From Rubrivivax sp. (GTDB lineage Bacteria; Pseudomonadota; Gammaproteobacteria; Burkholderiales; Burkholderiaceae_C), in assembly GCA_019635315.1 (NCBI GenBank), contig JAHBZT010000003.1, forward strand, positions 62,001 to 126,000: a DNA stretch of 64,000 bases, in the 5' to 3' direction. The translations under genes were made by a program, and so were the position numbers. This document shows, piece after piece, positions 28,953-37,471 of the stretch. Below the pieces are notes generated by a model that worked only from the letters and a program-made list of their open reading frames with translations, did no database searches and had not been told where the DNA came from. Position 1 is the first letter of the stretch, and every line of letters begins with the position of its first letter.

Positions 28953-30158
28953 CTACGCGGCCGGCGCACCCACCGCTTCAGCGGTATCCGCCGCCGTGCT
29001 CTTCCGGCGCGGCCGGCCCAGGATGGCCCCCAGATACGCCCGAGACGCTCTGGGCCGCGAATGACCGGCCATCTTCGAGACAGCGAGGCATGCGGCCTTC
29101 ACCACGCTTGACGCCTCTCTGGCGCCACCGCGCACCGGTGGCTGCTGCCCCGTGCGCACCACGTACTCGCCGATCAGCGCCTCGTGCCGCAGGCCGTGCG
29201 CCGTCACACCCAGCTTGCGCTTGGTGAAGCCGAACTTGCGCAGCACGTAGGCGAAGCGCTGCATGTTCTGCTTCAGTGACCGGTCGGGCCTGCCCAGGTG
29301 GGCCTCCGGGTCCGGGCCCGCCACCCGCTGCGCGTGTGCGATGGCCAGCTGGCGCTGCGGCGTGTCCAGCGGCAGGTAGCGCGGCCGGCCGTTCTTCGCG
29401 CCCTGGCGCACCCACAGGTAGTGGTCAGCCTGGCACTCTTCGGGCGGCAAGCCCGTGGCCTCGAATGGCACGACCAGGGCGTTCGGCCGCAGCATCACCG
29501 ATTCCTTCTTGCGCAGGCCGAAGGCCTGGATCACACGCAGCGACGCGCCCACGTAGGCGTCGTAGGCGCTCACGCGCTGCAGCAGCGCGTCGATGTCCAG
29601 GCCCTGGGCCGACCAGCTCTTGTCCCGCTCGGCCACCTCGTGGCGCTGGTACTCATGCATTTCCAGGCCGTAGAAGGCCGGCCCGCGCACGAAGCCCGGT
29701 TTGCCGGTCCACAGCGCCAGGCCGCGCAGAAAGCTCAGGTAGGTCTGGATCGTGGCCGGCTTCAGCTTGTCGCTGCGCCACACCTGCACCATGGCGCGGA
29801 TGTGCTTCTGCCCCAGGTTGCGCGGATCGGGCAGGGTCTTGAAGCCGGCACGGTCGTGCAGGGCCGCGTAGAAGCGGCGCAGGAAGTCGGCGCGATCCTG
29901 CCGGGTCTTGTGCGACACGGTTTTCTGCCGCGACGTGTGCTGCTGGTTGTGCTGGCGCAGCAGCACCTCCAGCACCTGCAGCGGATCGGCCTGGCCGGGG
30001 CGATGGCGCGCCAGCACGTCGGCGTCAGTCAGGCCGGCCCAGTCCCGAAGGCGCGGCGGCTGGTGAGTGGTGCGGCCCACCGGCGGTGGGCGGAGGTGGA
30101 AAGAAGGCGGATCGATGGAAAGGCGGGGCATGGTCAGCTCCGGTTGAAGGGTCGACAT
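28953..30158 (-). CDS. second tyrosine recombinase (integrase-domain protein)
   Basis: 401 residues, convergent to the P4-type integrase with 15 bp between stops. SAM-like N-terminal region (KTRQDRADFLRRFYAAL), catalytic Arg in QAFGLRKKESVML, HxxR in TAHGLRHEAL, and a C-terminal MAGHSRPRASRAYLGA with the His and Tyr. It is unlike the first integrase and resembles recombinases annotated as integrase-domain proteins on other elements. ATG 30158 is preceded by AAAGGGA. Its target is unknown. Confidence 0.82.
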   Translation of the reverse strand: MSTLQPELTMPRLSIDPPSFHLRPPPVGRTTHQPPRLRDWAGLTDADVLARHRPGQADPLQVLEVLLRQHNQQHTSRQKTVSHKTRQDRADFLRRFYAALHDRAGFKTLPDPRNLGQKHIRAMVQVWRSDKLKPATIQTYLSFLRGLALWTGKPGFVRGPAFYGLEMHEYQRHEVAERDKSWSAQGLDIDALLQRVSAYDAYVGASLRVIQAFGLRKKESVMLRPNALVVPFEATGLPPEECQADHYLWVRQGAKNGRPRYLPLDTPQRQLAIAHAQRVAGPDPEAHLGRPDRSLKQNMQRFAYVLRKFGFTKRKLGVTAHGLRHEALIGEYVVRTGQQPPVRGGAREASSVVKAACLAVSKMAGHSRPRASRAYLGAILGRPRRKSTAADTAEAVGAPAA

Positions 30159-31331
30159 CGGCGCGCGTCCCTTTCCATGTCGCCATGGCACGCGCCAAGG
30201 GTGGAATCGATGCAGGCGCCGGCCCGGCGGATTCCGTCGCCGGGCGCGGCCGTGGCCTTGTGCTTGCGATGCAGCGCGCGCCACGTGCGCGCTGCACCGA
30301 CCCAGGGGTTCGCCAGCGGTGGCGGCGGTGCCGCCGGCTGGCTCGGTCATCCTTAAAAATGGGAACGGGTTGATCCGGCCCGTGCGCGGGTTTTCGCGCG
30401 GCACGGGGTGGGTGATGGCGCCAGCCTCGAGGGCGGGCGGCATCGGCAGCCAGGTCGGGCCTGCTGCCCTCGATGGATCAGGTCTGCGTGCTTTCGCAGC
30501 GCCATCCACCTGCATGGGTCCGCCCCTCACCGAGAGTCCGGGGCGGTGTCAGGTGCACGAGCGGTGGCGGTGCGCGGCGGAGCCCATCAGGGCAAGCACG
30601 ACCACGCGCCGGGCTTCCCACGAGGGGCGGCCGGTGCTCGAACGGAAGGCGAGACGCAGTGCGCGGCATCAGGTGCCGGCACGGCTTGGGCTCAGACTGC
30701 AGCGCGCTTCAGGAGCGCCCGGCGCGGTGGCCGGTGGGCTGCAGCGTTCAGCTCTGCGAAGGGGAACCAACGTCCGCGACCTCGGGGGTCACGGCCAGCC
30801 TGACTCAGGGCCAGGCCTCAAGGGGCAGGTAACGACTGCGACGCCTCTTCGCTCCATCGGAGCAGGCCATGAGGGAGGCCCAAGGGAGCCTGTAGTGGAC
30901 GCGCGGGGCGCGTGTGGCGTCAATGGGCTTGGCGAAGGCGCCCGCCGCAATCGGCCGGAATCGAAGGCACTTACATGGGCAAGTGATGCCGGTGCAAGGC
31001 GGCTCCATTTGCGGAACACCGGCAGGGCGCGCGCCGCCCCTGGGGTTGACGACTGTGCGATTGGCCTCTGGTGGTAAACCGGGTAATCGACACGCGGGTC
31101 CTGAGCCTGGCTCGCAAGCGCTTCGGCCTCGTCGCCGTGTCACCCGAGTTCAACTGCGGTGACACCTTTGGCGGCACGCCTCTGTCCGGTGTCACTGCGG
31201 CGCCACTGGGGTGGCACTCGAATACCACTGCCGTGACAGTGACGCGCCAAAGTCCGGCTCGCCGGCGTGCACGGGGTTGAACTGTCGTCGTCGCATGGGA
31301 GGGTGACCGGATCTTCACTCGGACCAAGACC
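30159..31331. other. 1.2-kb GC-rich gap without recognisable genes
   Basis: Frames in this stretch are short or low in complexity and match no family known to me. No tRNA or obvious IS end is seen. The only structure found is the GTGTCAC/GTGACAC cluster at its right end. Confidence 0.5.
31137..31243. repeat. cluster of GTGTCAC / GTGACAC motifs
   Basis: GTGTCACC (31137), GGTGACACC (31158), GGTGTCAC (31188) and GTGACAGTGAC (31233) occur within 107 bp. The first two form an inverted pair. A GCCAC-TGGG-GTGGC stem lies at 31202-31215. It is placed 90-195 bp before the next gene, as for an operator array or iteron-like site. Confidence 0.5.
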
Positions 31332-31850
31332 ATGCGTACCTTTCACTGGGTCAGCGGCGAGCTGACCGAAGTCCAGCGATTCATCAACGTCCCGATGCGC
31401 TGGTGCGAGCAGTACCCGGCGCGCGAGCGGCGGGAGCTGTGGATCCGGTCGACAGGGGGCATCGAGGTGAAGCTCGTCGTGCACACCCGCGCCATGCCGG
31501 CCCGCCGCGGGCACCGGGTGCTGGCCGTGTTGCACCGCAGGCAGCTTGTCGGCCTGCGCAACCTGTCGACGGGCGCGCAGGTCAACTTCGTGCGCAGTGA
31601 CCCTCCGCTCCTGTGGCGGCGGTGTGATGGCGTGGCGGTCACGTTGCTCATGGTCGTGGCCGTGGTGGCCGGGCTCATGGGGGCGCTCGCCGCTGGCGCC
31701 GTAGCCACTCTGGCGGCGGTGGGCTTCCCGCCGCTGTGGATCCTGGGCCGATGGCTGCTTCGATGCGGTCTATCAGTCGACGTGGAGGGCGCGTTCGAGA
31801 CCGCGCAGGCACAGATGGAGGGGCGGGTGCAGCTTCGAAGGGTCAAGTGA
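31332..31850 (+). CDS. small membrane protein of unknown function
   Basis: 172 residues, not recognised. Two adjacent hydrophobic segments (about 105-125 VTLLMVVAVVAGLMGALAAG and 128-148) suggest a membrane hairpin. The N-terminal 100 residues are basic and beta-rich, and the C-terminus is charged. Start ATG 31332; the RBS is weak. Coding is supported by consistent codon bias and hydrophobicity, but it could be spurious. Confidence 0.5.
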   Translation: MRTFHWVSGELTEVQRFINVPMRWCEQYPARERRELWIRSTGGIEVKLVVHTRAMPARRGHRVLAVLHRRQLVGLRNLSTGAQVNFVRSDPPLLWRRCDGVAVTLLMVVAVVAGLMGALAAGAVATLAAVGFPPLWILGRWLLRCGLSVDVEGAFETAQAQMEGRVQLRRVK

Positions 31851-31880
31851 TTCAGGTCGGCCCCACCTGCGTCACCCGGG

Positions 31881-32039
31881 ATGCCTATGCGATCACTCGC
31901 CGCGCAGAGTAGGAACTCGGAAGTGCTGTCCGAGGTGGATTTTGAACCCGCCGCGCTCGAAGCCCGGCGCGACGAGACCCGCCAACTCAAGCAGGGCATG
32001 ATGCGGGTGCTGCTGACAGGGAGGATCCGCCTGACATGA
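31881..32039 (+). pseudogene. C-terminal remnant of a type I restriction specificity subunit (HsdS)
   Basis: A 52-residue frame ends ALEARRDETRQLKQGMM, then RVLLTGRIRLT and stop. This is the highly characteristic C-terminus of HsdS subunits (conserved LKQGMMQELLTGRIRLV). Nothing upstream supplies target-recognition domains, so the gene is deleted. Its stop overlaps the ATG of the DUF262 gene (ATGA). The island therefore once held a type I system. Confidence 0.75.
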
Positions 32040-33994
32040 AGATCTCGACGATCCTGGATCACATTGACAGCCGGCACATGGCGCTGCCGGAGTTCCAGCG
32101 TGGCTATGTGTGGAACCGCGACCAGGTGCGCGGGCTGTTCGAATCGCTGTACCGCCGGCATCCGGTAGGCGGCCTGCTGGTGTGGGCCACCGAAAGCAAG
32201 ACCGCCGCGCATCGCGGTGAGGGCCCGCTGGCGCCTGGCGTCGTGAAGCTGCTGCTCGATGGGCAGCAGCGGATGACCTCGCTGTACGGCGTGATCCGCG
32301 GCAAACCGCCGCGCTTCTTCGATGGCAACGCCCAGGCTTTCACCGGCCTGCACTTTCATCTGGAGGACGAGAAGTTCGCCTTCTACCAGCCGGTGACGAT
32401 GAAGGACGACGCGCGCTGGATCGACGTCACGGCGCTGATGCAGAAGGGCACGGCTGGCCTGGGCGAGTTCGTGACCCGGCTGAGCACGCAGCCCGCGCTG
32501 GCGCCCAAGGTGGGCGACTACGTGGCGCGGCTGAGCCGGCTGCTGAGCGTGAGCGACATCGAGCTGCACGTCGAGGAAGTGACCGGCGCCGACAAGTCGC
32601 TGGACGTGGTGGTGGACATCTTCAACCGCGTCAACAGCGGCGGCACGAAGCTGTCGAAGGGCGACCTGGCGCTGGCCAAGATCTGCGCCGACTGGCCCGA
32701 GGCGCGCGACAAGATGAAGGCCGAGCTGAAGCGCTGGACGGGCGCCGGCTTCCACTTCAACCTGGACTGGCTGCTTCGCTCCATCAACACCGTGCTCACC
32801 GGCGAGGCCAAGTTCCTGCACCTGCACGACAAGACGGCGGACGAGGTGCAGGCCGCGCTGAAGCGCACCACCAAGCACATCGATGCGTCGCTGAACCTGA
32901 TCGGCGGCCGGCTGGGCCTGGACCACGACCAAGTGTTCTTCGGTCGCTTCGGCGTGCCGGTGATGGTGCGCTTTCTCGACAAGCACACCGGCCCGCTGAA
33001 CGAGAAGGAGCGCGACAAGCTGCTGTTCTGGTTTCTGCAGGCCGGCATGTGGGGCCGGTTCTCGGGCTCGACCGAGTCGTTCATCGACCAGGATCTGGAG
33101 GCGCTCGAAGGCGAAGACGGCGGGCTCGACAAGCTGCTGGAACAGCTGCGCCTGTGGCATGGTGGGCTGCGCGTCGAGCCGGGGCACTTCACCGGCTGGA
33201 GTGTCGGCGCGCGCTTCTACCCGGTGCTGTACCTACTGACGCGCATGGGTGAGGCGCGCGACTGGGGCAGCGGGCTGCCGCTGAAGGCCAGCATGCTGGG
33301 CAAGATGAGCAAGTTGGAAGTGCACCACATCTTCCCGAAGGCGCAGCTCTACAAGCACAAGGCCAAGTTCCGCCGGCCGGAGGTGAACGCGCTGGCCAAC
33401 TTCGCTTTCCAGACCAAGGACACCAACCTCAAGATCAGCGATCGGTTGCCGCAGGAGTACTTCCCCGAATTCGAGGCGAGCCACCCCGGCGCGCTGGCCT
33501 CCCAGTGGATCCCGATGGACCCGCAACTGTGGAAGATCGAGAACTTCCGCGACTTCCTGGAGGCGCGCAAGACTCTGCTCGCCGCCGAGATGAACCGGCG
33601 CATGGAAGAGCTGCTGCACGGCGACCTGCGCTGGCTGGAGGCCCGGGCAGCTGTAGCCCCCATGGCGCCCACGGTGCTGGGCGGCGTGACCAGCGACGAG
33701 GAGGAAGAGCAGCTCGAAGCCTTAAACGACTGGGTCGAAGCCCAGGGTCTGCCGCGCGGAGTGGTCAGCTTCGACTTCGCCGACCAGGAGACCGGTGAGC
33801 AGCGCGCGGTGTTCGACCTGGCGTGGCCGCAAGGCCTGCAGGAAGAGCTGAGCCAGCCCGTGGCCTTGCTGCTGCACGAAGAGGCGCCGATGGTGGCCGT
33901 GGCCAGCCAGGCGGGCTACCGGTGCTTCACTGCCGTGGCCGACTTCAAGGCCTACGTGCGGGCGGAGGTGCTGGCCGAAGCAGGTTCTTCTTGA
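32036..33994 (+). CDS. DUF262 / HNH protein (GmrSD-like type IV restriction)
   Basis: 652 residues. The N-terminal DUF262 (ParB/GmrS-like) domain shows ALPEFQRGYVWNRDQVRGLF and the NTPase motif LLLDGQQRMTSLYG (about 72-85). A helical middle leads to a C-terminal HNH-like nuclease segment with LEVHHIFPKAQLYKHKA (about 427-443) followed by NALANFAFQ. This architecture is that of GmrSD-like enzymes, which cut DNA with modified bases. The ATG overlaps the HsdS remnant's stop, so the gene probably took the place of an hsdR in an older operon. Specificity is unknown. Confidence 0.82.
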   Translation: MKISTILDHIDSRHMALPEFQRGYVWNRDQVRGLFESLYRRHPVGGLLVWATESKTAAHRGEGPLAPGVVKLLLDGQQRMTSLYGVIRGKPPRFFDGNAQAFTGLHFHLEDEKFAFYQPVTMKDDARWIDVTALMQKGTAGLGEFVTRLSTQPALAPKVGDYVARLSRLLSVSDIELHVEEVTGADKSLDVVVDIFNRVNSGGTKLSKGDLALAKICADWPEARDKMKAELKRWTGAGFHFNLDWLLRSINTVLTGEAKFLHLHDKTADEVQAALKRTTKHIDASLNLIGGRLGLDHDQVFFGRFGVPVMVRFLDKHTGPLNEKERDKLLFWFLQAGMWGRFSGSTESFIDQDLEALEGEDGGLDKLLEQLRLWHGGLRVEPGHFTGWSVGARFYPVLYLLTRMGEARDWGSGLPLKASMLGKMSKLEVHHIFPKAQLYKHKAKFRRPEVNALANFAFQTKDTNLKISDRLPQEYFPEFEASHPGALASQWIPMDPQLWKIENFRDFLEARKTLLAAEMNRRMEELLHGDLRWLEARAAVAPMAPTVLGGVTSDEEEEQLEALNDWVEAQGLPRGVVSFDFADQETGEQRAVFDLAWPQGLQEELSQPVALLLHEEAPMVAVASQAGYRCFTAVADFKAYVRAEVLAEAGSS

Positions 33995-34047
33995 GCTGCA
34001 GTCTGGGGCGCTGCCGGGGCCCGGGGAAGCGGTGCTGACAGCGGTTA

Positions 34048-34101
34048 TTGACTTTTATCTCCGTTCCGATAAATTACTGTCTCTCCGATACTTGGAGATA
34101 A
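34048..34101 (+). promoter_or_regulatory. promoter with dyads overlapping the RBS of the ATPase gene
   Basis: TTGACT (34048-34053) and TAAATT (34070-34075), 16 bp apart, form a fair sigma-70 promoter. TTATCTCC (34055) and GGAGATAA (34094) are perfect complements. TCTCC at 34082 can also pair with the GGAGA of the ribosome binding site across a 7-base loop. This suggests autoregulation or RBS masking. Confidence 0.5.
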
Positions 34102-34102
34102 A

Positions 34103-35329
34103 GTGATCCACTTTCCCCGCGAAGCCCTGGCCCAGGAGCTTGTCGCCGCGCTGCGGGGCCAAGCCGTCTTCGGCGACGCGCACAACGGCCTGTTCCTGGC
34201 CGCGCCGCGCCGCACGGGGAAGTCCACCTTCCTGCAGGCCGACCTCAAGCCGGCACTGGAGGCGGCCGGTGCTGTGGTGGCCTACGTGGACCTGTGGGCT
34301 GACCCGCGGCGTGACCCCGGCTCGTTGATCGCCGACGCCATCGCCCGCGCACTGGCACCGCGCCTCGGCGTGGTGAGCCGCGCGGCCAAGGCGGCTGGCC
34401 TGGAAAGTGTGACGATCGCAGGCGCGCTGAAGATCGACGTCAGCAAGATCGGAAAGATCGACGGCGTGACGCTGCCCGATGCCCTTCGGGCGCTCCACGA
34501 AGCCGCCAAGGCGCCGGTGGCCCTGATCGTCGACGAGGCTCAACATGCGCTGACCAGCGAGGCTGGCGAAGCCACGATGTCGGCTTTGAAGTCTGCGCGC
34601 GACCAGCTCAACCGGCCGGGCGAGGTGAACCTGATGCTGGTGATGTCCGGCTCCGACCGCGATAAGCTGTTGCGGCTGGTCAACACCAATGGCGCGCCGT
34701 TCTACGGCTCGCAGATCTCGCGCATGCCGCCGCTGGGCCAGGACTTCATCGACCACGTGTCGCGGCTGATCACTGCGCAGCGGCCCGACCTGGCGCCGGT
34801 CGATGGCGCCACTTTGCTCCAGGCCTTCGAGAGCTTCGGCCACAGGCCGCAGTTCTTCATGGAGGCCCTGGGGCAGGCGCTCAGCCCGCTGTCGGGTCTG
34901 CAGGGTGTTCGCTTCGAGCAGGCGGTGCTGCAGGCCGCGAAGGAACGCCAGCAGGCTGACGAAGCGCAGATGGAATCCGAGTACCTGGCGCTGCGCCCTC
35001 TGGAGCAGGCGGTGTTGTGGCGCCTGCTGGAACAGGGGCCACGCTTTCGCCCCTACGACGGTGAGGCGCTGCGCTTCTACCGTGAGCGGGTGACCGGGCG
35101 CGTGACTCCGCAGATGGCGCAACGCGCGCTGGAGTCGCTGCGCGAGCGCAACCCGGCCCTGGTGTGGAAGTCGGCGCGGGGCGAGTACGCGGTCGACGAC
35201 GCGGCCATGCACCGCTGGTTCGAGCAACGGATGAAAGAAGGGCGTTGGCCCCCAGTCGATCCCCAAGGCCAACTGGCTATGGACGACGAGGTTGGGGTCG
35301 AGGCAGCCGCGGTCAACGCTAAAGGCTGA
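34103..35329 (+). CDS. AAA-family ATPase of the defence region
   Basis: 408 residues. P-loop APRRTGKSTFLQADL (about 33-47), Walker B ALIVDEAQHAL (about 140-150), a sensor-like LMLVMSGSDRDKL and an ISRMPPLGQDF segment: the Orc/Cdc6-like ATPase layout found in DUF-type and prophage or defence ATPases. A C-terminal winged-helix is likely (LRPLEQAVLWRLLEQG and following). GTG 34103 follows GGAGATA at 3 bp. It is convergent to the HNH gene of the big array, so it is probably a separate unit; its partner may be the DUF262 protein upstream, 108 bp away. Function unknown. Confidence 0.75.
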   Translation: MIHFPREALAQELVAALRGQAVFGDAHNGLFLAAPRRTGKSTFLQADLKPALEAAGAVVAYVDLWADPRRDPGSLIADAIARALAPRLGVVSRAAKAAGLESVTIAGALKIDVSKIGKIDGVTLPDALRALHEAAKAPVALIVDEAQHALTSEAGEATMSALKSARDQLNRPGEVNLMLVMSGSDRDKLLRLVNTNGAPFYGSQISRMPPLGQDFIDHVSRLITAQRPDLAPVDGATLLQAFESFGHRPQFFMEALGQALSPLSGLQGVRFEQAVLQAAKERQQADEAQMESEYLALRPLEQAVLWRLLEQGPRFRPYDGEALRFYRERVTGRVTPQMAQRALESLRERNPALVWKSARGEYAVDDAAMHRWFEQRMKEGRWPPVDPQGQLAMDDEVGVEAAAVNAKG

Positions 35330-35400
35330 GTCTGAGACGTGGTCTCCTCCGCGCGGCGTCCCCAGGAAGCCCCGTCTCAGCCGTATCGAGTCCCCATCGC

Positions 35401-36156
35401 TCAACGCCTGAACTTGTTCTGCCTGTGCCAACCCAGGTAGCGCGCATGCCCAGCCGAAAGCCGCACACGTGCGCCAGGCTGTACAGCCAACACCTGTGTC
35501 GTCGCAGGTGACAGCCTGGGCGAGAGCAACACTGTTCCGTCCTCGTCGATGGCGAGCAGCCCGCCGTCGAACGCGGCATCCAGGTGTGCAGCCAGCAGCA
35601 GCCCATTGAAAACGTCCAGCCGCTCGGCGTCGGACGCCTGAGCCCAAGGCAAAGCATGGCTGGCGCGCAGCAACGACGGTTCGTCGAGCCCCGAGATGGC
35701 ACACCGGCCCTCCCACAACACCATCAGGCCGTCGCGGAAGAGGTCCTGACCAATGCGCTGCTTCACCGTGGCATCGCGCTCGGTTGCCGACGCGTTGGCC
35801 ACCCGCTGCTGAAACTCCCGCTCCAGTTCGTTCGGCAACGCGCGTGACAGTTGCCAGGCGTGCAGCAGCGCAGTGTCCAGTGCCGCTACATCAGAGTACG
35901 CCAGCCAGCACGCAGCCGCCGGCGCAGGTGGGGACACTTCGACTTCCATGCCCGCGCGCAACTCCGCGCGCACCGTCGCCATCGACAGGCCCGCTACCAG
36001 ACCCTGCGGCACCCGACCCAACCAGACCTTCAGTGGCGCGTGCGTACTGGCTGCGGTGACCCAGGCCGGCTCCTCATGCACGACGTCGAAGCCACAGTCA
36101 ATCGCTGCCTTGCGCAGCTCGCCACGTTCCAGCAGCCCTAGGATCTGCAGCTGCAT
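35401..36156 (-). CDS. HNH endonuclease, last gene of the defence array
   Basis: 251 residues. The C-terminal HNH_2-type nuclease domain is clear: FRDGLMVLWEGRCAISGL (about 140-157), LLRASHALPWAQASD (about 160-174), ERLDVFNGLLLAAHLDAAFD and a closing HARYLGWHRQNKFR. The N-terminal 120 residues are not recognised and may bind DNA or the McrC-like partner. ATG 36156 is one base past the stop of the McrC-like gene, so the two are co-translated. Cleavage of foreign or modified DNA is inferred from family and context. Confidence 0.85.
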   Translation of the reverse strand: MQLQILGLLERGELRKAAIDCGFDVVHEEPAWVTAASTHAPLKVWLGRVPQGLVAGLSMATVRAELRAGMEVEVSPPAPAAACWLAYSDVAALDTALLHAWQLSRALPNELEREFQQRVANASATERDATVKQRIGQDLFRDGLMVLWEGRCAISGLDEPSLLRASHALPWAQASDAERLDVFNGLLLAAHLDAAFDGGLLAIDEDGTVLLSPRLSPATTQVLAVQPGARVRLSAGHARYLGWHRQNKFRR

Positions 36157-36157
36157 T

Positions 36158-37471
36158 TCAGGCAGCCTCCAGCTCGGTGGTGATCGTCTGCCGGCGTGCA
36201 TGCAGTGAGACATCGGCCACCCAGGCATCGAGCGGCCGGAGATCCAGATCCCCTGGGCGCAGCGGGATGCTTCCAGTGCGCCCCTCGGGATCGCTCAGGC
36301 GGCAGCTTGAGCCTTGCAGCGGGGCCACCGCCCACGAACGCAAAGGCCGCCGCTGCACCGGAACGCCGGCGACAAACTGCGTGTCCAGGCCGACGATGCC
36401 CAGCCGGTACTTGGACTTCTCGTCCAGGATGTCATCCTTCCTCGACAGCGTCGCATCGAGCACAAAGGCGTCACGGACCCCTGCGGCACCGCACGTGATC
36501 AGGAAGTCAGGTGTCAGCTCCCGCTTGCCGCGGGGCACACCCCAGCCGGTGAGTGCCATCGTCGCCTGCGACACGCGCGGCTCGATCCAGACCACCACGC
36601 TGGCCGCGTCAGGGCGCACCATTTCGACTCGACCGCCCAGGAACAGCGGGCCCACCAACTCACCACGTCGCGCCCAGCCCTGGCGCTCGAAGGCGTGGAG
36701 CAGCTGCAGACCGCACCAGCGCTGGTACAGAAATGGCACGTCTGCCATCGGGATGGGCTCGGCCAGCACCTGGTTCAGCACGGTGCCCAGCATCGCCTCG
36801 GGGTTGAACAGCTCGCGGGCAACGCGCTTCAGGCGCGACCACGCAGGCTGCTGTGGGTAAGGCGAAGGTGGACGGTCGCCGGGTGAGATTCGCCGGCCGG
36901 CAGCGCTGCGTATCCCGGTTTCGCACAGGCGAAGCCCCACAAGGCGCTGCTGCACACCACCCGCCAGTCCGCGAAGCGTCTCCGCATCGTGGACCGCGTA
37001 CTCGTCCTCACCTGCGCGCACCAGCAGCGCCTCCTGCAGCTGAGACTCCAATCGTGCTGCGTGCTTTAGCAATTCCTGCTGCAGGCACAGTGCGACGTGC
37101 AGTGCCCACCGTAATGCCGGCTCGTTGGGCCGCTCGGCGGGCTCGAAACGGAGCCAGCGCATGGGCACCGGGACACCGTTGTGCTGCGCGTAGTCGTAGG
37201 GTGCCCGAGATGGCGTGGCGCTCCGAGGCACGCGTACGGCGCGCAAGTCGCCGGCGGCGCCATCCGCAGTGAAGTCCACTTCCGCCAGCACCCGAGGCGC
37301 CAGTGCCACGTAAGCGTCGCTCAGCGCAAGCAGTCCTCGCAACAGGGGCCCGTGTCCACCGTTCATGCCCAGCGGCATCGACTTGGCCAGCCCGGGTTCC
37401 AGCAGGTCGGCCGACACCGCGCGCAGGTCGTCCACGACCCTTGGCAACCATGGCGGCGGGCTGATGCTCAT
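36158..37471 (-). CDS. McrC-like PD-(D/E)xK nuclease
   Basis: 437 residues. The C-terminal half shows the nuclease core ELTPDFLITCG (about 318-328), FVLDATLSRKDD (about 332-343) and EKSKYRLG, fitting the PD...D/ExK pattern of McrC and DUF2357-associated nucleases. The upstream ELFNPEAMLGTVLNQVLAEPI, then VPFLYQRWCGLQLLHAF, also follows the McrC-type helical region (xxLYExWCxxxL). Its start overlaps the McrB-like stop (ATGA), the usual McrBC arrangement. The N-terminus is divergent and the family match is by pattern only. Confidence 0.75.
   Translation of the reverse strand: MSISPPPWLPRVVDDLRAVSADLLEPGLAKSMPLGMNGGHGPLLRGLLALSDAYVALAPRVLAEVDFTADGAAGDLRAVRVPRSATPSRAPYDYAQHNGVPVPMRWLRFEPAERPNEPALRWALHVALCLQQELLKHAARLESQLQEALLVRAGEDEYAVHDAETLRGLAGGVQQRLVGLRLCETGIRSAAGRRISPGDRPPSPYPQQPAWSRLKRVARELFNPEAMLGTVLNQVLAEPIPMADVPFLYQRWCGLQLLHAFERQGWARRGELVGPLFLGGRVEMVRPDAASVVVWIEPRVSQATMALTGWGVPRGKRELTPDFLITCGAAGVRDAFVLDATLSRKDDILDEKSKYRLGIVGLDTQFVAGVPVQRRPLRSWAVAPLQGSSCRLSDPEGRTGSIPLRPGDLDLRPLDAWVADVSLHARRQTITTELEAA

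Noticed and set aside
30319-31077. Open frames of up to 250 codons in the 30.2-31.3 kb gap
   Set aside because: Several frames on both strands are equally open, there is no RBS or recognisable domain, and composition is that of shadow frames.
30159-31331. CRISPR array
   Set aside because: No regularly spaced identical repeats here or elsewhere; the GTGTCAC motifs are too short and unevenly spaced.
35330-35400. Terminator between the convergent ATPase and HNH genes
   Set aside because: CTGAGACG and CGTCTCAG arms exist, but the loop is over 30 bases and there is no T-tract.
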